The notes beneath the pieces were generated by a model. That model saw nothing but the letters and a program-made list of their open reading frames with translations, was not told where the DNA came from and did no database searches. Source: Duganella aceris (GTDB lineage Bacteria; Pseudomonadota; Gammaproteobacteria; Burkholderiales; Burkholderiaceae_D). Taken from it: a DNA stretch of 64,000 nt. Made by a program: the position numbers and the translations under genes. Below are positions 36,739 to 45,309 of this stretch, piece by piece. Each line of letters opens with the position of its first letter. Within the stretch, counting starts at the first letter, position 1. The stretch covers positions 51,620 to 115,619 of the forward strand of contig NZ_JAADJT010000016.1 of NCBI RefSeq assembly GCF_011090165.1. Direction: 5' to 3'.

Positions 36739-37440
36739 TCTGAGCAACATGGCCCGGGTTGACGCGGGCACGGCCTGCGCCAAGTCCACTAAGAAACGAT
36801 CCAATACGGGCCAAGCCTGCGGCACATCGTTCGGATCGCGCATCGACTGCGACGCCCGCACCAGAATGCCGTCCGGTATCTTGCCCTGGAAGCCTTCCTT
36901 CAGGATGTGCATGCGAGTCTCAAAAGCGTTTTCGCTGTACATCGAACCGATCCGGATCCAGTAGCTGACGGCCTCCACGTTGCCGTCGGTGACCGCGACC
37001 ATGTGTTTGCCGCTAGCACGCTGGCCGCTAGCGCCGGTCAGCGAGAAGGCGGCGGGGGCCAGACTGCGCACCTTATAACCCTGGGCCACATAGCACAAGT
37101 CGGGGCGGTGCACCTTCACCTCCTGCTGCTGTCTGCGTCCCCAGGCCAAAGCCAGCATCACCACTTCGCCCTTGCTGTTGGCGTAGCTGCGCATGACCGT
37201 CTGGTCATACGGCTGGTCGATATTTGGTTCGTCGCTGGTCGAGGTAATGACCGGCGGCCGCAATGACGGGACAAGCTTCCAGTCGCCGAACGCCTTAGGC
37301 ACGGTCGCCTCCAAGTCCGGCGCGTTGTCGACGCTCACCAGCACCGGCTTGGCCAGCACCGCGCCCAGCGCGGCGGCCGACAGCAAGGCAGCCGCCAACA
37401 CGCACGCCTTCAGCGGCAACGGCGGTAAGTTCAATTTCAT
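36736..37440 (-). CDS. epsI: Exosortase-associated protein EpsI
   Basis: A 234-residue protein with one N-terminal membrane segment (LKACVLAAALLSAAALGAVL) and a periplasmic domain containing FGDWKLVPS, the motif VHRPDLCYVAQGYKV and SYWIRIGSM, hallmarks of EpsI (DUF3485). EpsI always accompanies exosortase B-type loci. Its role is thought to be an accessory in polymer export or exosortase function. ATG overlaps the xrtB stop (ATGA). Confidence 0.92.
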   Translation of the reverse strand: MKLNLPPLPLKACVLAAALLSAAALGAVLAKPVLVSVDNAPDLEATVPKAFGDWKLVPSLRPPVITSTSDEPNIDQPYDQTVMRSYANSKGEVVMLALAWGRRQQQEVKVHRPDLCYVAQGYKVRSLAPAAFSLTGASGQRASGKHMVAVTDGNVEAVSYWIRIGSMYSENAFETRMHILKEGFQGKIPDGILVRASQSMRDPNDVPQAWPVLDRFLVDLAQAVPASTRAMLLR

Positions 37441-38378
37441 GCAACCTCCGATAAACGGGCGCCACGGCGCTTGTTCCACGCCGATGCAAGTGTGCGCAGC
37501 AAGGTGTCCATGCCGATGATCAGCATCAGGCCGCACAGGAACAGCACCATGCCCGAGAAGCCGTGCAGGAAACCCTGGCCGGCGGCGTCGCCCATGTGAA
37601 AAGTGATCAACGATAGCACGATCACGCGGGTGACGTTGGAAGCGAACGAAATCGGCACGATCAGCAGCGCCAGCACGATGTTGCGGAAAGCCGACTCGTG
37701 CCGCATCACGTTCAGGTACAGCAGGCCAAGGGCCTCTAGCGTGAACAGCGAATTCAGGCCCGAGCAGGCATCGGCCACCAGCAACTGGTAAGGGCCGATG
37801 TTGATGATCACGCCGGCGCGCGACACCGGATAGCCGAAGATGTACAACAATTCCTCGGCCGAAACCGACACGGCCAGTTTGAGCGGCTGCGTGGCGGCGT
37901 CAACCAGCGAACCCGGCAGCGGCACCATGAAGCACATGAAGAAGAAGGCGAACCACAGGTGGCGGGCGATGCGTCCGCCGAAGAAGATGAAGGTCAATGC
38001 CAGCAACACCGGCATCAGCGAGCCGACCTCCAGGATCAGCACCGATTGCGAGCGGCCGACAATAAACATCAGCAGCCCGAGCGCCAGCAAGGGATAACCC
38101 AGCCAAGGCGCCGGCTTTGGAGTAAGCCCGGCCGTCGAGACGGAGCCGGCGCGGAACCACAGGAACCACAGCGTTACGGCGAAGACGATCGGGCCGTGGG
38201 CATTCTTGTCGGTGCTCCACGGTCCCTTGAACAAGTCAATAAAGCTGGGCAGATACAGCACCAGCAGTCCGGCCAGCACCACCAACCAGCCGGCCGATGC
38301 GCGCCAGAACATGGCCGGCGTCGTCGTCGTCGTCGTCGTCGCAGCCTCTGATGTCGGGGAGCGCATCGATTCGGCCAT
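37437..38378 (-). CDS. xrtB: Exosortase B
   Basis: A 313-residue polytopic membrane protein with about 8 segments. The catalytic triad is visible: Cys205 in ADACSGLNS, Arg251 in NVTRV and His272 in LHGFSGM. It also has the PLPG motif near 153-156. XrtB is a transpeptidase-like enzyme that recognises PEP-CTERM tails; three substrates lie in this window (3139, 14987, 19001). It stands in the usual eps order, followed by epsI. The N-terminus carries Thr-rich TTTTTTT from a GTC-repeat at 38320-38341. Start overlaps the previous stop (TAATG). Confidence 0.96.
   Translation of the reverse strand: MAESMRSPTSEAATTTTTTTPAMFWRASAGWLVVLAGLLVLYLPSFIDLFKGPWSTDKNAHGPIVFAVTLWFLWFRAGSVSTAGLTPKPAPWLGYPLLALGLLMFIVGRSQSVLILEVGSLMPVLLALTFIFFGGRIARHLWFAFFFMCFMVPLPGSLVDAATQPLKLAVSVSAEELLYIFGYPVSRAGVIINIGPYQLLVADACSGLNSLFTLEALGLLYLNVMRHESAFRNIVLALLIVPISFASNVTRVIVLSLITFHMGDAAGQGFLHGFSGMVLFLCGLMLIIGMDTLLRTLASAWNKRRGARLSEVA
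38320..38341. repeat. GTC/CGT trinucleotide microsatellite inside xrtB
   Basis: Seven tandem trinucleotides that code for consecutive threonines near residue 14-20 of exosortase B. Length changes would be in frame. Confidence 0.9.
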
Positions 38379-39265
38379 TAGAAATCGACCATGACGGTTC
38401 CCACTACCGATGCGCCGCTATGCGTCATTTTTTCGGCCATGGCGTTGATGTGATCGATGCGGGTTTTGTTCTTGCGCGCCACCAGCAATACGCCCTTGGC
38501 GCGCGCCGCCACCGCCAGCGCGTCCGAACCGGAACTCCAGGCCGGCACGTCATACAGCACCACGTCGTGCGACGCCTCCAGACGGGTGTTGAGGTTGCCG
38601 AACATGCCGCGGTTCAACAATTCTTGTGGATTCGGTGGCAAGGTGCCGGACGACAGCACCGACAGCGACAGGAAATGGTCGATCTTGGCTACCGCGTCCA
38701 GCTCGGCGCGGCCGGCCAGCACGTCGGACAAGCCTTGACGACCCTTGAGCGCGAAAATATCTTGTTGGGTTGGAGCGCGCAGGTTGGCGTCCACCAGCAG
38801 CGTACGTTCGCCCAGCTGGGAGAACACCACCGCCAGGTTGGCCGCCATCAGGCTGGCGCCGTCGCCGGAGTCGACCGCCGCCACCATCAGCGAGTTGTGG
38901 CCGCGCGCAAACCAGCGCAGCATCAGCTGGCTGCGCACGGCCCGCAGCGTTTCCACCTGCGCGCTGAACGGCTCGTAGGCCGCTTTCAGATGTTCCGAAT
39001 AGCCGCCCTCGCCCGCTTGCAGGTAGGGATAGTCGAACTGGCGCGCCAGGATTTGCTGGATGTCGGCATCGGTGATCAGGCCGAGGCGAATCGCTGCCTC
39101 GCCGAAACGGATACCCAGTTCTTTTTGCATCCGCAACACGCGCTCGGCGTTTTCCGGCGTGATCTTGCCCGAGTCCAGCAGCAAGCCGCCGATGCTCGAT
39201 TCCCGACGCGGCGCTTCGGCCTGCTCAGAGGTGACGATAGCTGGTTGAGTCATTATGGTATCCAT
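38378..39265 (-). CDS. epsG: Chain-length regulator ATPase EpsG with degenerate Walker A
   Basis: A 295-residue protein. Residues 20-85 resemble the N-terminal domain of GspE/MshE (GGLLLDSGKITPENAERVL, ITDADIQQILARQFDYPYL). Residues 100-290 are a BY-kinase/ParA-like domain with LRAVRSQLMLRW, the P-loop position DSGDGASLMAANLAVVFSQLG and Walker A' LLVDANLRAP. The P-loop has Ala instead of the conserved Lys/Arg (GDGAS), and there is no C-terminal tyrosine cluster. It would partner EpsF to set chain length. Whether it binds ATP or phosphorylates is questionable. The ATG at 39265 is used; 39253 is an alternative. Confidence 0.88.
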   Translation of the reverse strand: MDTIMTQPAIVTSEQAEAPRRESSIGGLLLDSGKITPENAERVLRMQKELGIRFGEAAIRLGLITDADIQQILARQFDYPYLQAGEGGYSEHLKAAYEPFSAQVETLRAVRSQLMLRWFARGHNSLMVAAVDSGDGASLMAANLAVVFSQLGERTLLVDANLRAPTQQDIFALKGRQGLSDVLAGRAELDAVAKIDHFLSLSVLSSGTLPPNPQELLNRGMFGNLNTRLEASHDVVLYDVPAWSSGSDALAVAARAKGVLLVARKNKTRIDHINAMAEKMTHSGASVVGTVMVDF

Positions 39266-39268
39266 TAA

Positions 39269-40678
39269 TCAGTTCAGTTGTGGTGCGCGCGAGGAGCGGC
39301 CGAAAGTACGCTTAGGACGGCGTACGGTCGAGCCGTTCCATTCGATGCTGCCCAGCACCGGCAGCTGCGTCAGTTCGGTGATGTCGGCCTCGGAACGGAT
39401 ACGGCGATCGCGCATTTCCGCTACCAGCACCAAGACCACGCCGAGGATAAAGCCGACAAATATCGCGATGAGTGTGTTCAGCCAGACAACCGGCGAGGCC
39501 GGATTGGCCGGCGGCACCGCCGGATTCAGCAGGGACACGTCGGACTGCTCGTAGGCGCCCTCGATGCTGGTCTGCGACAGGCGTTGCGCGGTCACGTCCA
39601 GCGCTCGCTGCGCGCTTTCGGCGTCGCGCTGCAACACCCCGAGTTCATCGCGGGTGCGGTTCAGTTCGAGCACACGCATCTTCTGCTCCTGCAGCGCGGC
39701 GCGGACAGCGCCTTCGCGTTGTTGCAGGATTTGCGCATTGTTGCCGATCGAGTTGCTGGTTGCCTTGGTCTGGCTGTTCAGTTCGGCGCGCAGCTTGTCG
39801 ATCTCCGCCTTGCTGCTCTGGTACAGCGGATGGTTTTGCGCCAGGCGCGACGATACCTCGGCAAATTTCGCCTCCGCCGTGGCCAGTTGCGATTTCAGGC
39901 CGAGGATCAGCGGATTTCCTGCCACATCGGGCGATTCAACGCTGCTGCTGCCACTGGCCATGCGCTGGCGCGAGCTTGCCTCCATCTGGGCGCCCTGCGC
40001 CGCGACCAGTTGCGCCGACAAGTCGTTCAGGCGATTCGATTCCACGTCCAGGCGATTGTCAACGCTGACGATGCCATGCTCCTGCTGGTATTTCGACAAA
40101 CGGCTTTGCGCCGCCTCGTAGGTATCACGCAGTTGCTTGATCTGCACCGCGAAATACGAACTGGCCTTGCGCACCGGATCGACCTTGAGCTGCACGTTGG
40201 CGTTTTGGTATTCACGCGCGAAGGCGTTGGCGATCGCCGCGACGAAGTCGGGGTCGGCGCCGCGGAAACTGATCTCGATCACGCTGCTCTCGCGCGACGG
40301 GGTAATCTCCAGTTTGCGTAGCAACAACTCGGCCAGCCAGTCGCGAATGTCACCGTGGCCCTTGGTCGCGCTTTGGAATTGCTCTATGACCACAGGCGAT
40401 TGCGCCAATTTCAGAGAATCGACAACGCGCAGCGCCACGTTTTTACTACTGATAATGTCGATCTGGGTGGCGATGTAGCCCGGCATCAAGTTGCCCGCCG
40501 AGGTCTGGCCGGTCATCAGGTCTTGACCTTTGTAGTTGAGCACGACCGAAGCCGTGGCCTTGTAGCTGTTGGGCCACACCAAACTGCCTATCAGCACCAG
40601 CAGGATCGTGGAAATCGCCACGGACAGCAGCAAGACCTTACGCGCGCGCAATATCAGTAGAAATTGAGGAAAATTCAT
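39269..40678 (-). CDS. epsF: Chain-length determinant EpsF (PCP/Wzz family)
   Basis: A 469-residue polysaccharide co-polymerase. The first membrane segment is VLLLSVAISTILLVLIGSL, followed by the Wzz domain (KATASVVLNYKGQDLMTG). Two long coiled-coil regions occupy about 170-390, and the second membrane segment is VVWLNTLIAIFVGFILGVVLVLVAEM. The proline-rich PAVPPANPASP sits just before it, as in other Wzz/EpsF. It controls polymer length together with EpsG and the export channel. The ATG at 40678 is preferred over a TTG two codons earlier. Confidence 0.94.
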   Translation of the reverse strand: MNFPQFLLILRARKVLLLSVAISTILLVLIGSLVWPNSYKATASVVLNYKGQDLMTGQTSAGNLMPGYIATQIDIISSKNVALRVVDSLKLAQSPVVIEQFQSATKGHGDIRDWLAELLLRKLEITPSRESSVIEISFRGADPDFVAAIANAFAREYQNANVQLKVDPVRKASSYFAVQIKQLRDTYEAAQSRLSKYQQEHGIVSVDNRLDVESNRLNDLSAQLVAAQGAQMEASSRQRMASGSSSVESPDVAGNPLILGLKSQLATAEAKFAEVSSRLAQNHPLYQSSKAEIDKLRAELNSQTKATSNSIGNNAQILQQREGAVRAALQEQKMRVLELNRTRDELGVLQRDAESAQRALDVTAQRLSQTSIEGAYEQSDVSLLNPAVPPANPASPVVWLNTLIAIFVGFILGVVLVLVAEMRDRRIRSEADITELTQLPVLGSIEWNGSTVRRPKRTFGRSSRAPQLN

Positions 40679-40698
40679 GGGCAACTCTCACGTTAAAG

Positions 40699-40731
40699 CA
40701 AAAAAACGACCGCCGGTGGCGCGCGGCCGTG
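40699..40731 (-). terminator. Terminator-like hairpin between epsE and epsF
   Basis: On the minus strand ACGGCCGC / GCGGTCGT pair over 8 bp (one G-U) with a 9-nt loop and are followed by TTTTTTT (40700-40706). It stands within the 59-bp gap of an otherwise co-directional operon, so it may attenuate epsF-G-xrtB-epsI. Confidence 0.7.
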
Positions 40732-40737
40732 TCGAGA

Positions 40738-41529
40738 TTAGAACAGGCTTTCCTTGACGTAGACCACGTCGTCGACCTGCACCAGGTCGTCGTGCTTGGC
40801 GTCCAGCACCTGCAGCTTGCCGCTGGCGTCGCGGCGTTTGATGCGGATGCCGCGCTCGGTGCCGCGTGCGGTCAGACCGCCGCCGGTCGACAAGGCTTGC
40901 AACACGGTCATGCCACGTTCCAGCTTAAACGGTCCCGGACGCTGCACCTCGCCGTAAATGTAGAAGCGCGGCGCGCGTTCGACGAACAGCACGTCGTTGC
41001 CGGCCAACTCCAGATCGCGCGTCAGGTCGCCGCCGCGCATCATCTCGACCACGTCGACCAGTTCCTTGGTGGTCTGGCCGTCACGCTTGCGGATCACCGA
41101 GACGACATCGGCGCCGTCGGCGGTGATGCCGCCGGCCTGCGCCAGCATGTCGAGCACGTTGCGTTTACCATCGATCGGATAGCGGCCCGGACGTAATACC
41201 TGGCCCAGTACAGACACTTGCTGGCTCTGCACCGCGCTAACCAGAATGTTGACTTGCGGCTGCTTGACGATCTTGCGGCTGTCGAGCAGGCCGGCGATCT
41301 TGCGCTCGGCGTCCGGAATTGTCAGCCCGTTGACGTTGACTTGCCCCAGCAGTGGGAAGCTGATGTTGCCGCCGTCGGCGATACGGGTCTCGAGCGTCAG
41401 GTCGGGGTTGTTATAAACAGTGATGCGCACCACGTCGCCGGCGCCCAACACCACGTCGGCGGCGGCCGCCACGCCTGCCGTCAGCGCCATCATGGTGAGC
41501 ATCAAGCTCAGTAAGAGTCGTTTAATCAT
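40738..41529 (-). CDS. epsE: Polysaccharide export outer-membrane protein EpsE (Wza-like)
   Basis: A 263-residue exported protein. Signal peptide MIKRLLLSLMLTMMALTAGVAAA, Poly_export domain (LGAGDVVRITVYNNPDLTLETRIADGGNISFPLLGQV, near 25-115) and SLBB domains (VSVLGQVLRPGRYPI, FYIYGEVQRPGPFKLE). No lipobox cysteine is seen, so unlike Wza it seems not to be a lipoprotein. It forms the periplasm-spanning export channel. Confidence 0.94.
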   Translation of the reverse strand: MIKRLLLSLMLTMMALTAGVAAAADVVLGAGDVVRITVYNNPDLTLETRIADGGNISFPLLGQVNVNGLTIPDAERKIAGLLDSRKIVKQPQVNILVSAVQSQQVSVLGQVLRPGRYPIDGKRNVLDMLAQAGGITADGADVVSVIRKRDGQTTKELVDVVEMMRGGDLTRDLELAGNDVLFVERAPRFYIYGEVQRPGPFKLERGMTVLQALSTGGGLTARGTERGIRIKRRDASGKLQVLDAKHDDLVQVDDVVYVKESLF

Positions 41530-41568
41530 GGAATTCTCTCAATTGTCGGAAGGAGGTTAACAGGCGAA

Positions 41569-42492
41569 TTATTTCAGCCCGGCGACGCCGCGTGCAGTGG
41601 CGTCGCCATCGGGCGTGGCGGCGGCCGGCGCCGCTTTCGGTGCGGCCGGCGTCATCGCAGGGTTCAGGTATTCGATTTTGGCGGCGGCGCGCAGGCGCTT
41701 CAGTTCGGCTTCTGCAGCCTCCTTGTTGCGCTGGTTCAGCAGGAACTGCTGGATCTGCGGCGTCACGGCGGCCAGCGTCACCGGCACGTCCTTGACGTCG
41801 GCCACCTGGCTCAATACGCTGCGGTCGCCTTCCTTGACGATGAACAATGCGTTCTTCTCCAGCGCCAGCAGACGCTTCGACATTTCCGACGGCAAATCGG
41901 CGCTGGTGCGGCTGACCTGGGCGCGGCTATATTTAATCTGCTTGCTGTCCATGAAGCCCGCCACCTCGTCCAGCGAACCGGCCTTGTCGATGACCTTCTT
42001 CAGGTCGTCGCTCATATCGGCGTTGGCGAATTGCAGCTGGCGCATGTCGAATTGCTTGCGGTTGCTGAAGAATTCGGGATGTTTGTCGAAATATTCACCA
42101 ACTTGCGCGGACGTGGGGGGCGTCGCCGCCGGCATGCGCTTCTGCAGATAGGCTTGGGCCACGATCAGCGCCTTGGCGCGCTCGATCGCCTGCACCACTT
42201 TCGGATCGCGATCTGTCTTGTCCTTGGCGGCGGCGTTCTGCAGCAACTGGCGATCGACCAGACCGGCCAGCACTTGCTTGCTGGCGGCTTCCTGCTGGGC
42301 CGGCTGCACGCCAGCGCGCTGCAACTCCTCGTTCAACTGCGAAATCGTGATCTCGTCGCCATCGATCCGCGCCAATGCCTGGCCGGATTTGGTTTCGGTC
42401 TTGCCGCCACAGGCGCTGAGGCTGGCTGCGATCAGCACCGCCAGGGCAACGCCGCCGGTGCGCTTAACAAATTTGTCATTCATCTTATTCAT
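41569..42492 (-). CDS. epsD: EpsD-family peptidyl-prolyl cis-trans isomerase lipoprotein
   Basis: A 307-residue protein with lipoprotein signal ending SLSACGG (Cys28), a SurA-like N-terminal helical domain (ISQLNEELQRAGVQPAQQEAASKQVLAGLVDRQLLQNAA) and a weak parvulin-type domain (FDMRQLQFAN, LPSEMSKRLLALEKNALFIVKEGD). The C-terminal tail is Ala/Pro-rich. EpsD is a periplasmic chaperone that probably folds the export channel EpsE or EpsL. An attenuator-like hairpin lies just upstream. Confidence 0.9.
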   Translation of the reverse strand: MNKMNDKFVKRTGGVALAVLIAASLSACGGKTETKSGQALARIDGDEITISQLNEELQRAGVQPAQQEAASKQVLAGLVDRQLLQNAAAKDKTDRDPKVVQAIERAKALIVAQAYLQKRMPAATPPTSAQVGEYFDKHPEFFSNRKQFDMRQLQFANADMSDDLKKVIDKAGSLDEVAGFMDSKQIKYSRAQVSRTSADLPSEMSKRLLALEKNALFIVKEGDRSVLSQVADVKDVPVTLAAVTPQIQQFLLNQRNKEAAEAELKRLRAAAKIEYLNPAMTPAAPKAAPAAATPDGDATARGVAGLK

Positions 42493-42503
42493 CGATTTCT
42501 ATC

Positions 42504-42528
42504 AAAAAAAACAAACCGCGCGCGCGGC
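42504..42528 (-). terminator. Terminator-like hairpin upstream of epsD
   Basis: On the minus strand a self-complementary CCGCGCGCGCGG (about 12 bp) is followed by TTTGTTTTTTTTG. It lies between epsB and epsD and ends 12 bp before the epsD start. Because the palindrome has no real loop, the stem may be weaker than it looks. Confidence 0.45.
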
Positions 42529-42613
42529 AAACGCAAATAGTATGCGAGAAACAACCAAAATTGTCCATATTACAAACTATCAACAATCAACAATATCTTG
42601 CATGTGCTTGATT

Positions 42614-43996
42614 CTAATGCGCATTTTCCCGTTTTAACACTACGGCAATCGTGCGCACGATAATCCAGATATCCAGCCACAAGGACCATCGACGGACATA
42701 GTCCAGATCATAGCGGATCCGCGCCTCCATCTTGTCCAGCGTCTCGGTCTCGCCGCGCATCCCATTGACCTGCGCCCAACCGGTAATGCCCGGCTTGACC
42801 TTATGCCTCAGCATATATCCCTTGATCAATTTGCGATACTGTTCGTTGTGCGCCACCGCGTGCGGACGCGGACCGACGATGCTCATGCGGCCTTGCAGCA
42901 CATTGATAAACTGTGGCAATTCGTCAAGCGAACTCCGTCGCAGGAAACCGCCAATGCGCGTCACGCGCTGGTCGTTCCGGGTCGCCTGCACCACCTTGGC
43001 GCCGTCCTCGGCCACGCTCATCGAGCGGAATTTGTAGACGATGATCTCTTCGCCATACAGGCCGTAGCGGCGTTGGCGGAAAATCACCGGACCTGGCGAG
43101 GTCAGCTTGACCGCGAGCGCGATGACCAGCATGATCGGCAACAGCATCAGCTGGATCAGCAGGCCCAGCACGATATCGCTGCCGCGTTTGACAAATCCGT
43201 CCAGTCCGGTGAACGGTGTCTCGCAGATGGCGATCACAGGCATGCCGCCGACGTTGTCGAAGCGCGCCTGCATCAGGTCGAACACATAAATGTCCGGCAG
43301 GAAGTAGACCGAGGCCGTGGTGTCCTGCAACTCGTCGAGCAGCTTGCGGATGCGCGGCTGGGCCGAGATCGGCTGGCTGATGTAAATCATCTTGATCTGG
43401 TGGGCGCGCACATAGGCTGCCACTTCCGACATATTGCCCAGCATTGGATGACGCATCTCGGCAGGGCGGCGCTCCTCGGCGCGATCGTCAAAGTAGCCCT
43501 CCATTTGCATGAACAGATTTGGATTACGCTCGATCACCGACGCGAACTTCAGGCCGACATCGTTAGCGCCGATCACCACCGCCGAGCGGATTTCATCTTT
43601 CCGGTTCGGCCCGCCGACCAGGGCGCTGGCCGCGACATGGGTGAGCAGCACTGCCAGCGGCGTGACGATAAACCAGGTCAACACCACGGCATGGTCGAAA
43701 TGGCTGTTCATGCCGCTTACCGATCCCAAGAACAACAGGATAGCCACCGTCACCGCCCAACCGCTGAGGATGTCACGGGCGTAGGCCAACATGCGCCCGG
43801 CGCGCCAGTTGCGGTAGGGGTCGATGTACTGGTACACCGACGACGAAATGAAAAAGGCCAGTATCATCAACACCAGGGCATAGCCGTCGAACGGCTGCGC
43901 ATAGCCCAGCGCGCTCGCGTACAGCGCCACCATGATGGTCAGCGGATCGAGTACACGCTGAAAGAAGGAAATAAGTGGAAGATCAAAAACAGTCAT
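42614..43996 (-). CDS. epsB: Polyprenyl glycosylphosphotransferase EpsB (initiating enzyme)
   Basis: A 460-residue membrane protein. Four N-terminal membrane segments, a CoA-binding-like Rossmann domain (SAVVIGANDVGLKFASVI) and a C-terminal bacterial sugar transferase domain follow, with the segment DIVLGLLIQLMLLPIMLVIALAVKLTSPGPVIFRQ, then IVYKFRSM, DELPQFINVLQGRMSIVGPRP and KPGITGWAQVNG. These are the signature motifs of WcaJ-type initiating enzymes. They transfer the first sugar-1-phosphate (usually glucose-1-P) to undecaprenyl phosphate. The ATG at 43996 has GAAGAG 5 bp upstream; a GTG two codons earlier is less likely. Confidence 0.94.
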   Translation of the reverse strand: MTVFDLPLISFFQRVLDPLTIMVALYASALGYAQPFDGYALVLMILAFFISSSVYQYIDPYRNWRAGRMLAYARDILSGWAVTVAILLFLGSVSGMNSHFDHAVVLTWFIVTPLAVLLTHVAASALVGGPNRKDEIRSAVVIGANDVGLKFASVIERNPNLFMQMEGYFDDRAEERRPAEMRHPMLGNMSEVAAYVRAHQIKMIYISQPISAQPRIRKLLDELQDTTASVYFLPDIYVFDLMQARFDNVGGMPVIAICETPFTGLDGFVKRGSDIVLGLLIQLMLLPIMLVIALAVKLTSPGPVIFRQRRYGLYGEEIIVYKFRSMSVAEDGAKVVQATRNDQRVTRIGGFLRRSSLDELPQFINVLQGRMSIVGPRPHAVAHNEQYRKLIKGYMLRHKVKPGITGWAQVNGMRGETETLDKMEARIRYDLDYVRRWSLWLDIWIIVRTIAVVLKRENAH

Positions 43997-44009
43997 AAAC
44001 ACTCTTCAA

Positions 44010-45269
44010 CTAGAACTGGACGTTGGCCGTCAACGAGCCACCGTTGGACCGGTAGCTGTTGCTGAACGTGGAGTTTGAGCTGCGTACCTCATGGTAGGCG
44101 GAAAGGTTCAGCGATAGGTTGTCGTGGAAGGTATAACTTGACCCCACGCTATAACGTCGCACGCGATCCTGGGCATCCAGCGGCAGAGCAGAACCGGATG
44201 GGCCACTGAGGTCGCGTTTTAGATAACGGGCGTCGGCGTTGAAGCCCAGCCTGGCACCAGCGGACCAGTTGCCTCCAAGGCTGACACCGGTGTCGTGGCT
44301 GAAAGTCACTGTATTCCCATCAAATGGCGAATATTCCTTCCACAGATTAGCGGTCAGCTTGACTGTCGCCGTGGGCGACCAATCCGCGACCAGTCGGCCA
44401 TCGAATCCACTAGAATTGCTGAACACAAAGAGATCGTAGCGGCGGCGCGCATAACCGCCGAGGAACGCAACTTGGGTCACCGGACTATACTTCCATAAGA
44501 CCTTCAACTTGGCTTCATCCTGATTGAAATCCTGGTTACGTACAACTCCGCCAAACGCCAACGGGTTGGGATAATGAGTTTTCCCGCTCGACACCTGCAT
44601 GCCGACCGTACTGCCGCTGGAGGCCAAATAGTCGAACCCGAGCGTATCAGTATCGGTTTCGCGGTCTAAGAAGCGCTGTGCCTGCAGATCATAGCCAGCA
44701 TTTGCTCGTGAAGTCGCTGCGCGCACCTGCCAGCTCGGGTGGAAGCGGTAGTTCAAATCGAAATGCCAGCCGTGCGAAATGCGCAGATTGCGCTGCGCCG
44801 AATGAAAGTCAGAAAACGACGGCAGCGACTGGGAGTAATAGGCGCCTAGCGAGCCATTCAAGTGATTTCCCAAGCGCCACTGCCAGGCGCCGCTGAAGTC
44901 CTTGCCAGAATAATTGAGCTGCTCGAAACGATTGAAACTAACATTGCTCACACGTAGATCGGCAATGAACACTTGCTGTCCCACAGGACGGTTCAGACGC
45001 AAACCGCCGTAGGCGCTGCGGTAAGTATCCGACAGTCCACCACTGCCATTATTCGCGCTATCGGGAACCCGCAGCAGGTTATCGTCGTAACTATAAGTGA
45101 CACCAGCATAAGGAAACAGGGTATCGCTGAGCGAAGCATGCGCCGACATACTGGCGACTGCTCCCAACATCAACGCAATCCCCGAACTCAGAGGCAATTG
45201 CTTCGCGAGGAAACGCCGTGACACATTTAAGCGCCCGACACTGCATTTTTTTAGCAAGGAATTCGACAT
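44010..45269 (-). CDS. epsL: Outer-membrane beta-barrel EpsL
   Basis: A 419-residue protein with a signal peptide (IALMLGAVASMSAHA) and a beta barrel of alternating segments, with motifs FPYAGVTYSYDDNLLRVPD, FEQLNYSGKDFSGAWQWRLGNHLNG and a C-terminal aromatic end TANVQF. These match EpsL, the XrtB/PEP-CTERM-associated outer-membrane biosynthesis protein. It probably serves in polymer passage. It precedes epsB by 13 bp. Base composition is more AT-rich than its neighbours, so part may be under different selection or be imported. Confidence 0.9.
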   Translation of the reverse strand: MSNSLLKKCSVGRLNVSRRFLAKQLPLSSGIALMLGAVASMSAHASLSDTLFPYAGVTYSYDDNLLRVPDSANNGSGGLSDTYRSAYGGLRLNRPVGQQVFIADLRVSNVSFNRFEQLNYSGKDFSGAWQWRLGNHLNGSLGAYYSQSLPSFSDFHSAQRNLRISHGWHFDLNYRFHPSWQVRAATSRANAGYDLQAQRFLDRETDTDTLGFDYLASSGSTVGMQVSSGKTHYPNPLAFGGVVRNQDFNQDEAKLKVLWKYSPVTQVAFLGGYARRRYDLFVFSNSSGFDGRLVADWSPTATVKLTANLWKEYSPFDGNTVTFSHDTGVSLGGNWSAGARLGFNADARYLKRDLSGPSGSALPLDAQDRVRRYSVGSSYTFHDNLSLNLSAYHEVRSSNSTFSNSYRSNGGSLTANVQF

Positions 45270-45309
45270 TGTGAATATTTCTGTTGGAATTAAATTCTAA
45301 TTGTCAATA

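Noticed and set aside
38320..38341. Phase-variable repeat in xrtB
   Set aside because: Unit is three bases, so gain or loss only changes threonine number and cannot switch the gene off.
42532..42547. Possible sigma-54 promoter before epsD
   Set aside because: TCGCAT-N5-TTGCG has the right spacing, but the essential GG of the -24 element is CG.
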